Of a stretch of DNA of 18,813 bases, positions 1 through 7,221 are shown in pieces. The notes beneath the pieces were generated by a model. The model did not search any database, was not told the origin of the DNA, and saw nothing but the letters and a program-made list of their open reading frames with translations. The stretch is from JBCBSZ01 sp039185015. GTDB taxonomy: Bacteria > Actinomycetota > Acidimicrobiia > Acidimicrobiales > Poriferisodalaceae. Positions within the stretch are counted from its first letter, which is position 1. Every line of letters begins with the position of its first letter. The stretch is from positions 1-18,813 of the forward strand of contig JBCDAU010000065.1 of the NCBI GenBank assembly GCA_039185015.1, read 5' to 3'. The position numbers were made by a program, and so were the translations under genes.

Positions 1-2352
1 GCCCCGCCCGCCGCTGCGCCCCCGGCCGCCCCGCCTGCTGCGCCGGCGCCCGAGGTGCCCGCAGCTGCGGCCGCGCCCGCGCCGCCGACCGATCCGTCGG
101 GCAAGCCGCTGCCGCCGCCGCCCGTCGGTCCCGACGGCAAGCCGATCCCGCCACCCCCGCCGATGGCACGAAGCCGCAGTGGCAAGCCGATCCCGCCGCC
201 TCCCCGAGGCCCGAGCGGCAAGCCGATCCCACCACCTCCCGGTGGAGGTCGTCCGCGCCCGCCCGCCGGCGGTCGTGGTCCTCGCCCCGGCGGTGGTCCC
301 GGTGGCGGTGGTCCCGGTGGTGGGTTCCGTGGTCCTCGCCCCGGCGGTGGTCCCGGTGGCGGTGGTCCTGGTGGTGGCTTCGGTCGCCCGCCAGCACCGG
401 GTCGTCCTGGTGGTGGTGGCCCCGGCCGTGGTGGCCCTCCCGGTCGTGGTGGTCCGCCCCGTGGCCGACGGAAGAGTCGGGGACGTCGTCGCCGCAACAT
501 GGAAGAGCTGCAGCCGCAGGAGCTGCCGACCTACACGCCCGAGGACGCACCGGTCCCCGACGGGCAGATCGTGGTCGAACGCGGCTCCACCGCCCAGGAC
601 ATGGCGACGAAGTTCAACCGCTCCGCCGCCGATGTCGTCCGCTACCTGATGCTCCAGGGCGAGATGGTCACCGCGACCCAGTCGCTGTCCGACGACATGA
701 TCGAGCTGTTCGCCGCCGACCTCGGCGCCGAGCTGAAGCTCGTCGATCCCGGTGAGGAGCAAGAGGTCGAGCTGCTCGAGCAGCTCGGCGTCGTCGACGA
801 GGACGACGAGGATCCCGACTCCCTGTTGCCCCGCCCGCCGGTCATCACGGTCATGGGCCACGTCGACCACGGCAAGACCCTGCTGCTCGACCGCATCCGT
901 GCGGCCAACGTCGTCGAGGGCGAGGCCGGTGGCATCACCCAGCACATCGGCGCCTACCAGGTCGAGCGCGACGATCGCCGCATCACCTTCATCGACACCC
1001 CGGGCCACGAGGCGTTCACCGCCATGCGGGCCCGCGGCGCCGATGCGACCGACATCGTCATCCTCATGGTGGCGGCCGACGACGGTGTGATGCCGCAGAC
1101 GGCCGAGGCCATCGACCACGCCCGAGCCGCCGAGGTGCCGATCGTGGTGGCGATCAACAAGATCGACCGCGAGAACGCCGACGTCGACCGGGTGAAGTCG
1201 GAGCTGGCCGAGCGCGAGCTCGTGCCGGAGGACTGGGGTGGCGACACGGTCGTCGTGCCGATCTCGGCGCTCGAGAACCTGGGCATCGACGACCTGCTCG
1301 AGCAGCTGCAGATCGTGGCCGAGCTCGAGGAGCTCACCGCGAACCCCGACGGTCAGGCCCAGGGCATCGTGCTCGAGGCCAACCTCGACAAGGGTCGTGG
1401 TCCCGTCGCCACCGTGTTGGTCCAGCGCGGCACCCTCCACGTCGGCGACCCGATGGTCGCCGGAGCGGCGTGGGGTCGTGTCCGGGCCATGCTCGACGAC
1501 CAGGGCAACAACGTGAAGGTCGCCGGGCCGTCGACGCCGGTGCAGGTGCTGGGCCTGTCCGACGTGCCCCGCGCCGGTGACACCTTCGTCGAGGCCAAGG
1601 ACGAGAAGACCGCCTCGAAGGTGGCCGAGACCCGCGAGCACTGGCACCGCCAGGTGGCGCTCGCCAACCAGGGGGCTCCGACGCCGGCCGGTGGCGCCAA
1701 GCTCGAGGATCTCTTCCGCCAGATCCAGGCGGGCGAGCAGGCCACGCTCAACCTCATCGTCAAGGCCGACGTGCACGGTTCGCTCGAGGCCACCGTCGAG
1801 AGCTTGCGCAAGCTCGAGCGCGACGACGTTCGGCTGCAGTTCGTCAGCCGAGGCGTCGGTGGCATCACCGAGAACGACGTCCAACTCGCGCTGGCGTCGG
1901 AGGCCACGATCCTCGGCTTCAACGTGCGTCCCGATCGGAAGGCCCGGGAGAGCGCCGAGGCCGAGGGCGTCGAGATCCGCAGCTACGACATCATCTACAA
2001 GCTGCTCGAGGACATCGAGAAGGCCATGCTCGGCCTCCTCGAGCCCGAGTACGAAGAGGTCGTCACCGGTGACGCCGAGGTGCGCGAGATCTTCCGTGTC
2101 CCCCGCATCGGCGCCATCGCCGGTTGCTACGTCACCAACGGAGTCATCACCCGTGGCTCGAAGGTCCGGTTCCTCCGGGAGGGCGTCGTCATCTGGAAGG
2201 GCGAGATCTCCTCGCTGCGTCGCTTCAAGGACGACGTGCGTGAGGTGGCCTCGGGCTTCGAGTGCGGCATCGGTCTGTCGGACTTCCAGGACCTGAAGCC
2301 GGGCGACGTCATCGAGACCTTCGAGGAGCGGGAGATCCCCCGCTCGCTGTGA
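1..2352 (+). CDS. infB: Translation initiation factor IF-2 (5' end missing)
   Basis: IF-2 is the GTPase that brings initiator fMet-tRNA to the 30S subunit and promotes 50S joining. The frame is open to base 1, so the true start lies outside the window; the GTG at 55 is an internal Val codon. In window codon numbering, residues 1-166 are a Pro/Ala/Gly/Arg-rich low-complexity tail with four GKP(I/L)PPPP motifs and two 18-residue Gly/Pro repeats, ending in a basic stretch. The IF2_N helical domain is about 186-250. The GTPase domain starts near 278: G1 GHVDHGKT (286-293), G2 GGIT (310-313), G3 DTPGH (332-336, with His336), G4 NKID (386-389), G5 SAL (422-424). Domains II, III and C2 follow to residue 783. 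Only 7 bp separate it from the DUF503 gene, so they are probably one transcript. The identification is secure; only the N-terminus is unknown. Confidence 0.97.
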   Translation, partial: APPAAAPPAAPPAAPAPEVPAAAAAPAPPTDPSGKPLPPPPVGPDGKPIPPPPPMARSRSGKPIPPPPRGPSGKPIPPPPGGGRPRPPAGGRGPRPGGGPGGGGPGGGFRGPRPGGGPGGGGPGGGFGRPPAPGRPGGGGPGRGGPPGRGGPPRGRRKSRGRRRRNMEELQPQELPTYTPEDAPVPDGQIVVERGSTAQDMATKFNRSAADVVRYLMLQGEMVTATQSLSDDMIELFAADLGAELKLVDPGEEQEVELLEQLGVVDEDDEDPDSLLPRPPVITVMGHVDHGKTLLLDRIRAANVVEGEAGGITQHIGAYQVERDDRRITFIDTPGHEAFTAMRARGADATDIVILMVAADDGVMPQTAEAIDHARAAEVPIVVAINKIDRENADVDRVKSELAERELVPEDWGGDTVVVPISALENLGIDDLLEQLQIVAELEELTANPDGQAQGIVLEANLDKGRGPVATVLVQRGTLHVGDPMVAGAAWGRVRAMLDDQGNNVKVAGPSTPVQVLGLSDVPRAGDTFVEAKDEKTASKVAETREHWHRQVALANQGAPTPAGGAKLEDLFRQIQAGEQATLNLIVKADVHGSLEATVESLRKLERDDVRLQFVSRGVGGITENDVQLALASEATILGFNVRPDRKARESAEAEGVEIRSYDIIYKLLEDIEKAMLGLLEPEYEEVVTGDAEVREIFRVPRIGAIAGCYVTNGVITRGSKVRFLREGVVIWKGEISSLRRFKDDVREVASGFECGIGLSDFQDLKPGDVIETFEEREIPRSL
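274..381 (+). repeat. Two tandem 54-bp copies inside infB
   Basis: Two adjacent 54-bp units (274-327 and 328-381) differ at only a few positions. Each encodes the same 18 residues, RGPRPGGGPGGGGPGGGF. The period is a multiple of three, so copy number can change without a frameshift. It sits in the disordered N-terminal tail of IF-2, upstream of all folded domains. Confidence 0.85.
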
Positions 2353-2359
2353 TCGCAGG

Positions 2360-2662
2360 ATGAGCGGGTACGTGTTGGCGGTCGAGGTCGACCTGCACGT
2401 ACCCGCCGCCCGATCGCTGAAGGACAAGCGTCAGGCGCTGCGGCCGGTCCTCGACCGGCTCCGGGCTCGCCTGCCCGTCTCGGTCGCCGAGACCGACGGG
2501 CAGGACTCCTGGCAGGTCGCCACGATCGTCGTGGCGGTCGCCGCATCGTCGGCAACGATGGCCGAGGAGCTGATCGACGAGGCCGAACGGACGGTGTGGA
2601 GCCGGCCCGACCTCGAGGTGACCGCGACCCGGCGCACCTGGATGGAACTGGAGGATCCGTGA
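2360..2662 (+). CDS. ylxP: DUF503 family protein (YlxP-like)
   Basis: This 100-residue protein opens with a beta-strand segment (YVLAVEVDLHVP) followed by ARSLKDKRQALRPVLDRLR. The 'SLKdKR' element followed by an amphipathic helix is typical of the DUF503/YlxP family, which is about 90-100 residues long. YlxP-type genes sit between infB and rbfA in Bacillus and many actinomycetes, exactly as here, which implies a role near 30S subunit function; I know of no firmly established activity. The ATG lies 7 bp after the infB stop with only a weak GCAGG upstream, so translation is probably coupled to infB. No membrane segment or signal peptide is visible. Confidence 0.88.
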   Translation: MSGYVLAVEVDLHVPAARSLKDKRQALRPVLDRLRARLPVSVAETDGQDSWQVATIVVAVAASSATMAEELIDEAERTVWSRPDLEVTATRRTWMELEDP

Positions 2663-2714
2663 GCCGCACGGTGACAGCCGGACGGGCCGATCAGCAGGCG
2701 AGAGGCACGCAGGG

Positions 2715-3128
2715 ATGAGCAGACGAGCACGAGGCCAGCGGCGTGACTTCGCCCGGACCGAACGCGTGGGCGAGCTGGTCCGTCAGATCGTCGCCGAGGA
2801 GCTCGCCCGCGAGGGCGACGAGCGGCTCGAACTGGTGAGCATCACCGGTGTCGAGGTCGACAACGAGCTCGAGAAGGCGGTGGTCTTCTACGACGTGCTC
2901 GACGAGGACGCCACCGACGAGGTCGAAGCCGCGCTGTGGGAGATCAAGGGCCGACTGCGCAGCGCTGTCGGCCGCCAGGCCCACATCCGCCGGACGCCCG
3001 ACCTCGTGTTCGAGCTCGACCCCTCCATCGCCGCCGGACGCCGTGTCGAGGAGCTCCTCGCCGGCCTCGACATCTCCGACGAGGACGACGCCCCCTCCTC
3101 CGACGGCGCCGATGGCCCGACGGCGTAA
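2715..3128 (+). CDS. rbfA: 30S ribosome-binding factor A
   Basis: RbfA is a small KH-fold factor that binds immature 30S subunits and helps process and fold the 5' end of 16S rRNA. The 137-residue product has the family features: a basic N-terminus (MSRRARGQRRDFARTERVGELVRQIVAEEL as an opening helix), then a strand-rich core with the 'VSITGVEVDNELEKAVVFYDV' pattern, and 'RSAVGRQAHIRRTPDLVFELD' near the end of the fold. The last 20 residues are an acidic tail that the fold does not need. A GAGAGG at 2700-2705 gives a usable ribosome binding site 9 nt before the ATG. Its last 17 bases overlap the start of truB, so the two are translationally coupled. Confidence 0.95.
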   Translation: MSRRARGQRRDFARTERVGELVRQIVAEELAREGDERLELVSITGVEVDNELEKAVVFYDVLDEDATDEVEAALWEIKGRLRSAVGRQAHIRRTPDLVFELDPSIAAGRRVEELLAGLDISDEDDAPSSDGADGPTA

Positions 3129-3993
3129 GCGGGACGACGGCCCGGCAGGCCTGCTCGTCATCGACAAGCCGGCCGGCGTCACCTCTCACGACGTGGTCGA
3201 CGAGGCCCGTCGCCACCTGCGTCAGCGTCGCATCGGCCACTCGGGCACCCTCGACCCGCCCGCCACCGGCGTCCTCCTCCTCGGTGTCGGTCGCCTGACC
3301 CGGGCGCTGCGCTGGCTCACGGCGCTGCCCAAGACCTACACCGGCGAGGTCGTCCTCGGCTCGACCACCACGACGCTCGATGACACCGGCCAGACCACCG
3401 GCACCTTCGACATGGACGCCGTCACGATCGACGAGCTGCGCGCCGCGGCGCTGACGCTGACCGGCCCGATCCAGCAGATCCCGCCGATGGTCTCGGCGGT
3501 GCGGGTCGACGGTCGACGCCTCCACGAGGCGGCCCGCGCCGGCGAGGAGGTCGAGCGCGAACCTCGCTCGGTCACCGTGCACCGCTTCGATGTCGCCGAG
3601 CCCGCCGAGCCGGGCATCGTGCCGATCGAGGTGACGTGCTCGTCGGGCACCTATGTCCGCACGTTGGCCGACGATCTCGGCCGAGCGGTCGGTGGGGGTG
3701 CGCACCTCCGCGGCTTGCGGAGGACCGCCATCGGTTCCTTCACCGTCGATGAGGCGTCCGCGGTCGAGGATGCCGAGTTGCTCGACCCGATCGCGGCGCT
3801 GCGGGACCTCCCGCGCGTCGATGTCGAGGAGGACACGGCTGCGCGGGTGCGCAACGGTGCCCAGCTCGACCTCGAGGTGAGCGGAGCCGAGGCGGCCGTC
3901 GTCGTCGGGCCGGGGCCCGAGCTGCTCGCCGTGTACGAACCCCATCGAGGCCGCTGGAAGCCGGCTGCCGTCCTCGCTCCGCATCGCCGGTGA
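3112..3993 (+). CDS. truB: tRNA pseudouridine-55 synthase TruB
   Basis: TruB converts U55 of the tRNA T-loop to pseudouridine. From the ATG at 3112 the product is 293 residues, normal for the family. Visible landmarks are GLLVIDKPAGVTSHDVV near residue 13, the catalytic motif GHSGTLDPPATGVL with the nucleophile Asp48, KTYTGEVVLGSTTTTLDD (the KxY element), a QIPPMVSAVRVDGRRLHEAARAG segment, and CSSGTYVRTLADDLG. The C-terminal 60 residues form a PUA-like domain. The open frame continues upstream into rbfA, but ATG 3112 (MARRRKR) gives the expected N-terminus and overlaps rbfA by 17 nt. The stop overlaps an upstream GTG candidate start for ribF in a GTGA arrangement. The second residue after the catalytic Asp is Pro where Leu is more common, a mild variation. 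Confidence 0.96.
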   Translation: MARRRKRDDGPAGLLVIDKPAGVTSHDVVDEARRHLRQRRIGHSGTLDPPATGVLLLGVGRLTRALRWLTALPKTYTGEVVLGSTTTTLDDTGQTTGTFDMDAVTIDELRAAALTLTGPIQQIPPMVSAVRVDGRRLHEAARAGEEVEREPRSVTVHRFDVAEPAEPGIVPIEVTCSSGTYVRTLADDLGRAVGGGAHLRGLRRTAIGSFTVDEASAVEDAELLDPIAALRDLPRVDVEEDTAARVRNGAQLDLEVSGAEAAVVVGPGPELLAVYEPHRGRWKPAAVLAPHRR

Positions 3994-4022
3994 GCGGCGA
4001 CCGTCGGATACCGTTTCCGGCC

Positions 4023-4970
4023 ATGCAGGTCGTGCGCGACATGGACTGGTGCCCCCGCCCGCCCGAGGGTGCGATCGTCACCGTCGGGGCCTACGACGGA
4101 ATCCACCGCGGCCATCGGGCCGTGATCGGCGAGATGCACCGGCTCGCCGCCGAGCGGGGTGCTCGGACCGCCGTCGTCACGTTCGAGCCCCACCCGGCCC
4201 ACGTCGTGCGACCCGAGTCGGCGCCCCGCCTGCTCACCGATCTCGACCAGAAGCTCGAGCTGCTGCGCGACACCGGCGTCGACTACACGCTGGTGGTCCG
4301 CTTCGACGAGGAACGCTCGCAGGAGAGCGCTGCCGACTTCGTGCGGTCGGTCCTGGTCGACTGCCTCCGGGCGAGGGCGGTCGTGGTGGGCGAGGACTTC
4401 CACTTCGGCCGCAATCGCGAGGGGGACATCGACATGCTTCGCCGGCTCGGCGGCGAGCTCGGCTTCGACGTCAACGGGCTGTCGCTCGTCCAGCAGCGCG
4501 ATCTCGACGAGACGATCTCGTCCACCGCCATCCGCGCCGCGCTCGGCGACGGCGACGTCGCCTCTGCCCGCCACATGCTCGGCCGCCACTTCGAGATCCG
4601 GGGCACGGTCACCTCGGGCGATCGACGGGGCCGCACCATCGGCTTCCCGACCGCCAACGTGCCGACCCCGCCGCAGATGCAGCTGCCCGCCGACGGCGTC
4701 TACGCCTGCTGGTACCACCGCCCGGACGGCACCCGACACCCCGCCGCCGTCAACGTCGGCAAGCGGCCCACGTTCTACGACGACGCCGAGCGCTCACTGG
4801 TCGAGGCGCACCTCGTCGGGTTCCGGGGCGACGTCTACGACGAGCCGGCCCGGGTGCAGTTCGTGGAGCGACTCCGCGGCGAGCAGCGCTTCGACGGCAT
4901 CGACGCCCTCAAGGCCCAGTTGGCCCGCGACGTCGAGCGCAGCGTCGAGGTGCTCGAGACCGCCGGCTGA
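4023..4970 (+). CDS. ribF: Bifunctional riboflavin kinase/FAD synthetase
   Basis: RibF phosphorylates riboflavin to FMN and then adenylates FMN to FAD. From ATG 4023 the product is 315 residues, the usual size. The N-terminal nucleotidyltransferase domain carries GAYDGIHRGH (residues 22-31, a Tyr variant of the usual GxFDGxHxGH), an 'FEPHPAHVVRP' element and STAIR (167-171). The C-terminal flavokinase domain has GRTIGFPTAN (203-212), which binds ATP and Mg2+, then 'NVGKRPTF' and an 'EAHLVGF' strand with the likely catalytic Glu. A GTG at 3990 would add 11 residues and overlap the truB stop (GTGA). I prefer 4023 because its N-terminus (MQVVRDMDW...) looks like actinobacterial RibF, but neither start has a strong ribosome binding site. 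Confidence 0.95.
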   Translation: MQVVRDMDWCPRPPEGAIVTVGAYDGIHRGHRAVIGEMHRLAAERGARTAVVTFEPHPAHVVRPESAPRLLTDLDQKLELLRDTGVDYTLVVRFDEERSQESAADFVRSVLVDCLRARAVVVGEDFHFGRNREGDIDMLRRLGGELGFDVNGLSLVQQRDLDETISSTAIRAALGDGDVASARHMLGRHFEIRGTVTSGDRRGRTIGFPTANVPTPPQMQLPADGVYACWYHRPDGTRHPAAVNVGKRPTFYDDAERSLVEAHLVGFRGDVYDEPARVQFVERLRGEQRFDGIDALKAQLARDVERSVEVLETAG

Positions 4971-4975
4971 GGCCG

Positions 4976-5716
4976 ATGCCCTTTCGTCGCAGCGCTGCGC
5001 GCGTCCGCGGCGAGCCCACGTCGAGCAACGGCGCCTCCTCGTTCCATCTGCGGTGGCTCGTCGACGGCGAGTTCGCCGCCGTCCGGGTGGTGCTGGAGGT
5101 CATCGAACCGCCCCGGGTCGACCGGTTGTACTTCTGGGCCCTGCAGGCGTCGTTCGTGGACCGAGGGCGTCGCTTCGGCGGCGCCCACCTCGGACTGCAG
5201 CACCACCCGTCCCATCCGGGGCGCTGTGCGGTGAACTGGGGTGGCTACGCCAGCGCCGGCGGCCAGCTCGACGGATCGGCCTCGGCGTTGCCGTCGGCCA
5301 GAAACAACCGCAACACCCGGGACTTCCTCTGGGAGCCGGGCCGCCGATACCGCCTCGAGATCGGCGCCGGAAGCGAGCCGGGGGCGTGGGCGGGCTCGGT
5401 GACCGACCTGGGCACCGACGAGCGGACGGTCGTGCGGGAGCTGTACCCGGGCGGCGTCGCCCTCGCCACGCCGATGACCTGGTCGGAGGTCTTCGCCCGG
5501 TGCGAGCACCCCGGTGCCGCCGTGCGCTGGTCGTCTCCCGAGGTGCTCGTGGCCGACCGCTGGCAGGAGGTTCCGGCCGCCTCGGTCTCGTATCAGCGCC
5601 GCGGCGACGGCGGCTGCGACAACACCGACGTCACCGTCGACGACATCGGCATCGTGCAGCGCACCGCCGTCGAGCGCCGGACCCGACCGGGCACCGAGCT
5701 CCGCTGGCCGCTCTGA
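4976..5716 (+). CDS. Protein of unknown function, probable beta-sandwich
   Basis: I do not recognise this 246-residue product with confidence. The ATG lies 5 bp after the ribF stop, and GAGG at 4969-4972 is close before it, so it is probably coupled to ribF. The sequence is rich in Trp, Arg and Gly, with short hydrophobic strands and segments such as LYFWALQASF, GAHLGLQHHP, VNWGGYAS, FLWEPGRRYRLEIGAG and DVTVDDIGIVQRT. This pattern suggests an all-beta fold of the carbohydrate-binding or lectin-like kind, with slight resemblance to DUF3472 proteins. That is a pattern impression only. There is no clear signal peptide or membrane helix, so it is probably cytosolic. Its stop is one base away from the stop of the convergent gene. 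Codon use is as GC-biased as its neighbours, so the frame is very likely real. Confidence 0.8.
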   Translation: MPFRRSAARVRGEPTSSNGASSFHLRWLVDGEFAAVRVVLEVIEPPRVDRLYFWALQASFVDRGRRFGGAHLGLQHHPSHPGRCAVNWGGYASAGGQLDGSASALPSARNNRNTRDFLWEPGRRYRLEIGAGSEPGAWAGSVTDLGTDERTVVRELYPGGVALATPMTWSEVFARCEHPGAAVRWSSPEVLVADRWQEVPAASVSYQRRGDGGCDNTDVTVDDIGIVQRTAVERRTRPGTELRWPL

Positions 5717-5717
5717 G

Positions 5718-6959
5718 TCAGCTGCAGGTGATGGGGACCTGGCCGTCCTGCAGCGAGTCCTCGAGGAACCCGGCGCTGGTCATCCGCCGGTTCGGGCCGT
5801 CGGTGATGTGGAGCATCAGGTAGCACGGCATGCCACCGAAGCCGAAGAGCCCGTGCGAGATCTGGGACGAGCTCGAGATCAACAGCAGCGAGCAGTAGGT
5901 GTCTGGCGTCTCCGGGGTGGTCTGACCGCAGTCGCCCTCGTAGCTGAGCGAGCGACCGAGGCAGTCCGCCAGCGTCGTCTCGACGATGTCGGCGAAGAGC
6001 TGCTCGGCCGTCGGGAAGGCACTTGGATGGAGGCCCATCGGGGTCCGGCAGTCCGGCTGGTGATCCCGGCCCTGGTCGAGCGGCACCGTGTCCACGACCT
6101 CGGAGGAGCCGAAGGCGTGGATCTTCCCGTTCTCCCGCATGATCAGGTACCCGGAGCGGTCGGCCTTCACCGCCGCCGCCACGACCGTCGTGTAGCCCTG
6201 GCCACCGAGGCTGCCGTGGAACTCCGAGACGCCGAAGTTGAAGATGCCCCCGTCGTTGGCGAGCATCAGGTAGCCATCGGCCTGCGGGATCATGCCGATC
6301 ACCGGCTGGTTGAGCTCCTGGCCCGGGGCGAGCACGCCGGGCACCGAGCCGTGGAAGGCGGCGTCGCCGAAGGCGAAGATCCCGCCGTCGGCTGCCACCA
6401 TCCAGTAGCCCTCACCGCTGGGTGTCGGGGCCATGCCGACGACCGGTTCGTTGGGGAGCCCTCCGAGTACACCGGGGAGCGAACCGAAGAAGCCGGCGTC
6501 GCCGAAGGCGAACACGCCGCCGTCGCCGGCGACCATCCAGTAGCCGTTGCCGGAGGGGGTCGGGATGCTGCCGACCACGGGTCCGTTCAGGGGCACGCCG
6601 TCCAGATCGCCGTGGTGGATGGCGTCGCCGTGAGCCGAGACCCGGCCGGTGTCGGTGAAGATCCAGTAGCCGTTGCCGGTCGGCGTCGGCGACATCGAGG
6701 CGACCCGTTCGCCGTCCCGTGGCGCGACGTCGCCGTACGCCTGCGCCGTCCCGGTCGCGTAGACCGCTCCGGTCGAGGCGAGCACCCAGTAGCCACCCTC
6801 GTCGGGCGTGTACTCGATGTCGACCGCCACGGCGACGTGGTGCGCGGCCGCCGGCGGGGTCCCGACCACCATCGTCGCGAGCGCCGTGTTCAGCACCGTG
6901 ATCGCCGTCGCCACGGCCCGGATCCGTCCGCTCCGTGCCGGGGTCCGCTCCTCGTCCAT
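5718..6959 (-). CDS. Secreted GYW/FGDA-repeat protein with Cys-rich C-terminus
   Basis: The 413-residue product begins with a signal peptide: a charged N-region (residues 1-14), a hydrophobic stretch 15-33 and an Ala-Ala-Ala cleavage site at 37-39. The mature part has about six imperfect repeats of roughly 48 residues, built as GYW(M/V)VA-(G/A/S)DGG(V/I)FAFGDA-xF-GS-(L/V)PG with a 'SIPTPSGNGY' linker. This suggests stacked beta-propeller-like blades. The last 110 residues are unrelated and contain six cysteines, enough for three disulfides. I chose ATG 6959 over the in-frame ATG at 6977 because AGGAGG (6964-6969 on the complement) sits 4 nt before 6959. The same repeat opens the large protein at 15768-18813. 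The repeat family is known to me as common in Acidimicrobiia; its function is unknown, with surface adhesion or ligand binding being the guess. Confidence 0.88.
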   Translation of the reverse strand: MDEERTPARSGRIRAVATAITVLNTALATMVVGTPPAAAHHVAVAVDIEYTPDEGGYWVLASTGAVYATGTAQAYGDVAPRDGERVASMSPTPTGNGYWIFTDTGRVSAHGDAIHHGDLDGVPLNGPVVGSIPTPSGNGYWMVAGDGGVFAFGDAGFFGSLPGVLGGLPNEPVVGMAPTPSGEGYWMVAADGGIFAFGDAAFHGSVPGVLAPGQELNQPVIGMIPQADGYLMLANDGGIFNFGVSEFHGSLGGQGYTTVVAAAVKADRSGYLIMRENGKIHAFGSSEVVDTVPLDQGRDHQPDCRTPMGLHPSAFPTAEQLFADIVETTLADCLGRSLSYEGDCGQTTPETPDTYCSLLLISSSSQISHGLFGFGGMPCYLMLHITDGPNRRMTSAGFLEDSLQDGQVPITCS

Positions 6960-6963
6960 GGTT

Positions 6964-6969
6964 CCTCCT
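6964..6969 (-). promoter_or_regulatory. Ribosome binding site fixing the start of the secreted repeat protein
   Basis: On the complement strand a consensus AGGAGG stands 4 nt before the ATG at 6959. The alternative ATG at 6977 lies upstream of this site and has no ribosome binding site of its own, so this element decides the start. Confidence 0.8.
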
Positions 6970-7028
6970 GCCGCCATGGAGGCATCCGATCACGGCGACC
7001 TTGGACAGAACTTGGAGTCGCCGATCCC

Positions 7029-7210
7029 GGGGTCCCCGCCCGGGAAACGAGTACGGCCCGGCCGCAGCCCGTCAGGGCGAGGACTGCGGGAGGAGGGTGG
7101 GGCTCCGGGGTCCCCGCCCGGGAAACGAGTACGGCCCGGCCGCAGCCCGTCAGGGCGAGGACTGCGGGAGGAGGGTGGGGCTCCGGGGTCCCCGCCCGGG
7201 AAACAAGTAC
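7029..7210. repeat. 78-bp tandem repeat, 2.3 copies
   Basis: Two identical 78-bp copies occupy 7029-7106 and 7107-7184. A third, partial copy (26 bp, one mismatch at 7205) runs 7185-7210 and ends 11 bp before the dehydrogenase start. Each unit starts with the palindrome GGGGTCCCC and contains CCCGGGAAACGAGTAC. It also has a stem CCGCAG / CTGCGG enclosing CCC-GTCA-GGG. The array fills most of the gap between two divergent genes. Because 78 is a multiple of three, reading frames stay open across it, but nothing suggests translation. The exact identity of the full copies implies recent duplication. Confidence 0.92.
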
Positions 7211-7213
7211 CGT
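7208..7213 (+). promoter_or_regulatory. Candidate -10 element of a leaderless transcript
   Basis: TACCGT fits the TANNNT -10 pattern of actinobacterial promoters. It ends 8 bp before the ATG at 7222, the spacing expected when transcription starts at or next to the start codon. No good Shine-Dalgarno sequence is present, which agrees with leaderless translation. It sits at the edge of the truncated third repeat copy; the full copies carry TACGGC instead and lack the final T. This is inference from sequence only. Confidence 0.4.
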
Positions 7214-7221
7214 GCGGGCTC

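Noticed and set aside
3990..4022. GTG 3990 as the ribF start
   Set aside because: It makes a tidy GTGA overlap with truB, but the added 11 residues do not look like a RibF N-terminus; kept only as an alternative.
4159..5823. Long + strand frame across ribF and the following gene
   Set aside because: Ser/Arg/Pro-rich composition and no family features; ribF and the following gene in other frames explain the region.
7029..7210. 78-bp repeat as a CRISPR array
   Set aside because: The copies are directly adjacent with no variable spacers, and no cas gene is present.
6808..7221. In-frame N-terminal extension of the SDR through the 78-bp repeats
   Set aside because: The extension is not like any SDR N-terminus, and ATG 7222 gives the standard length.
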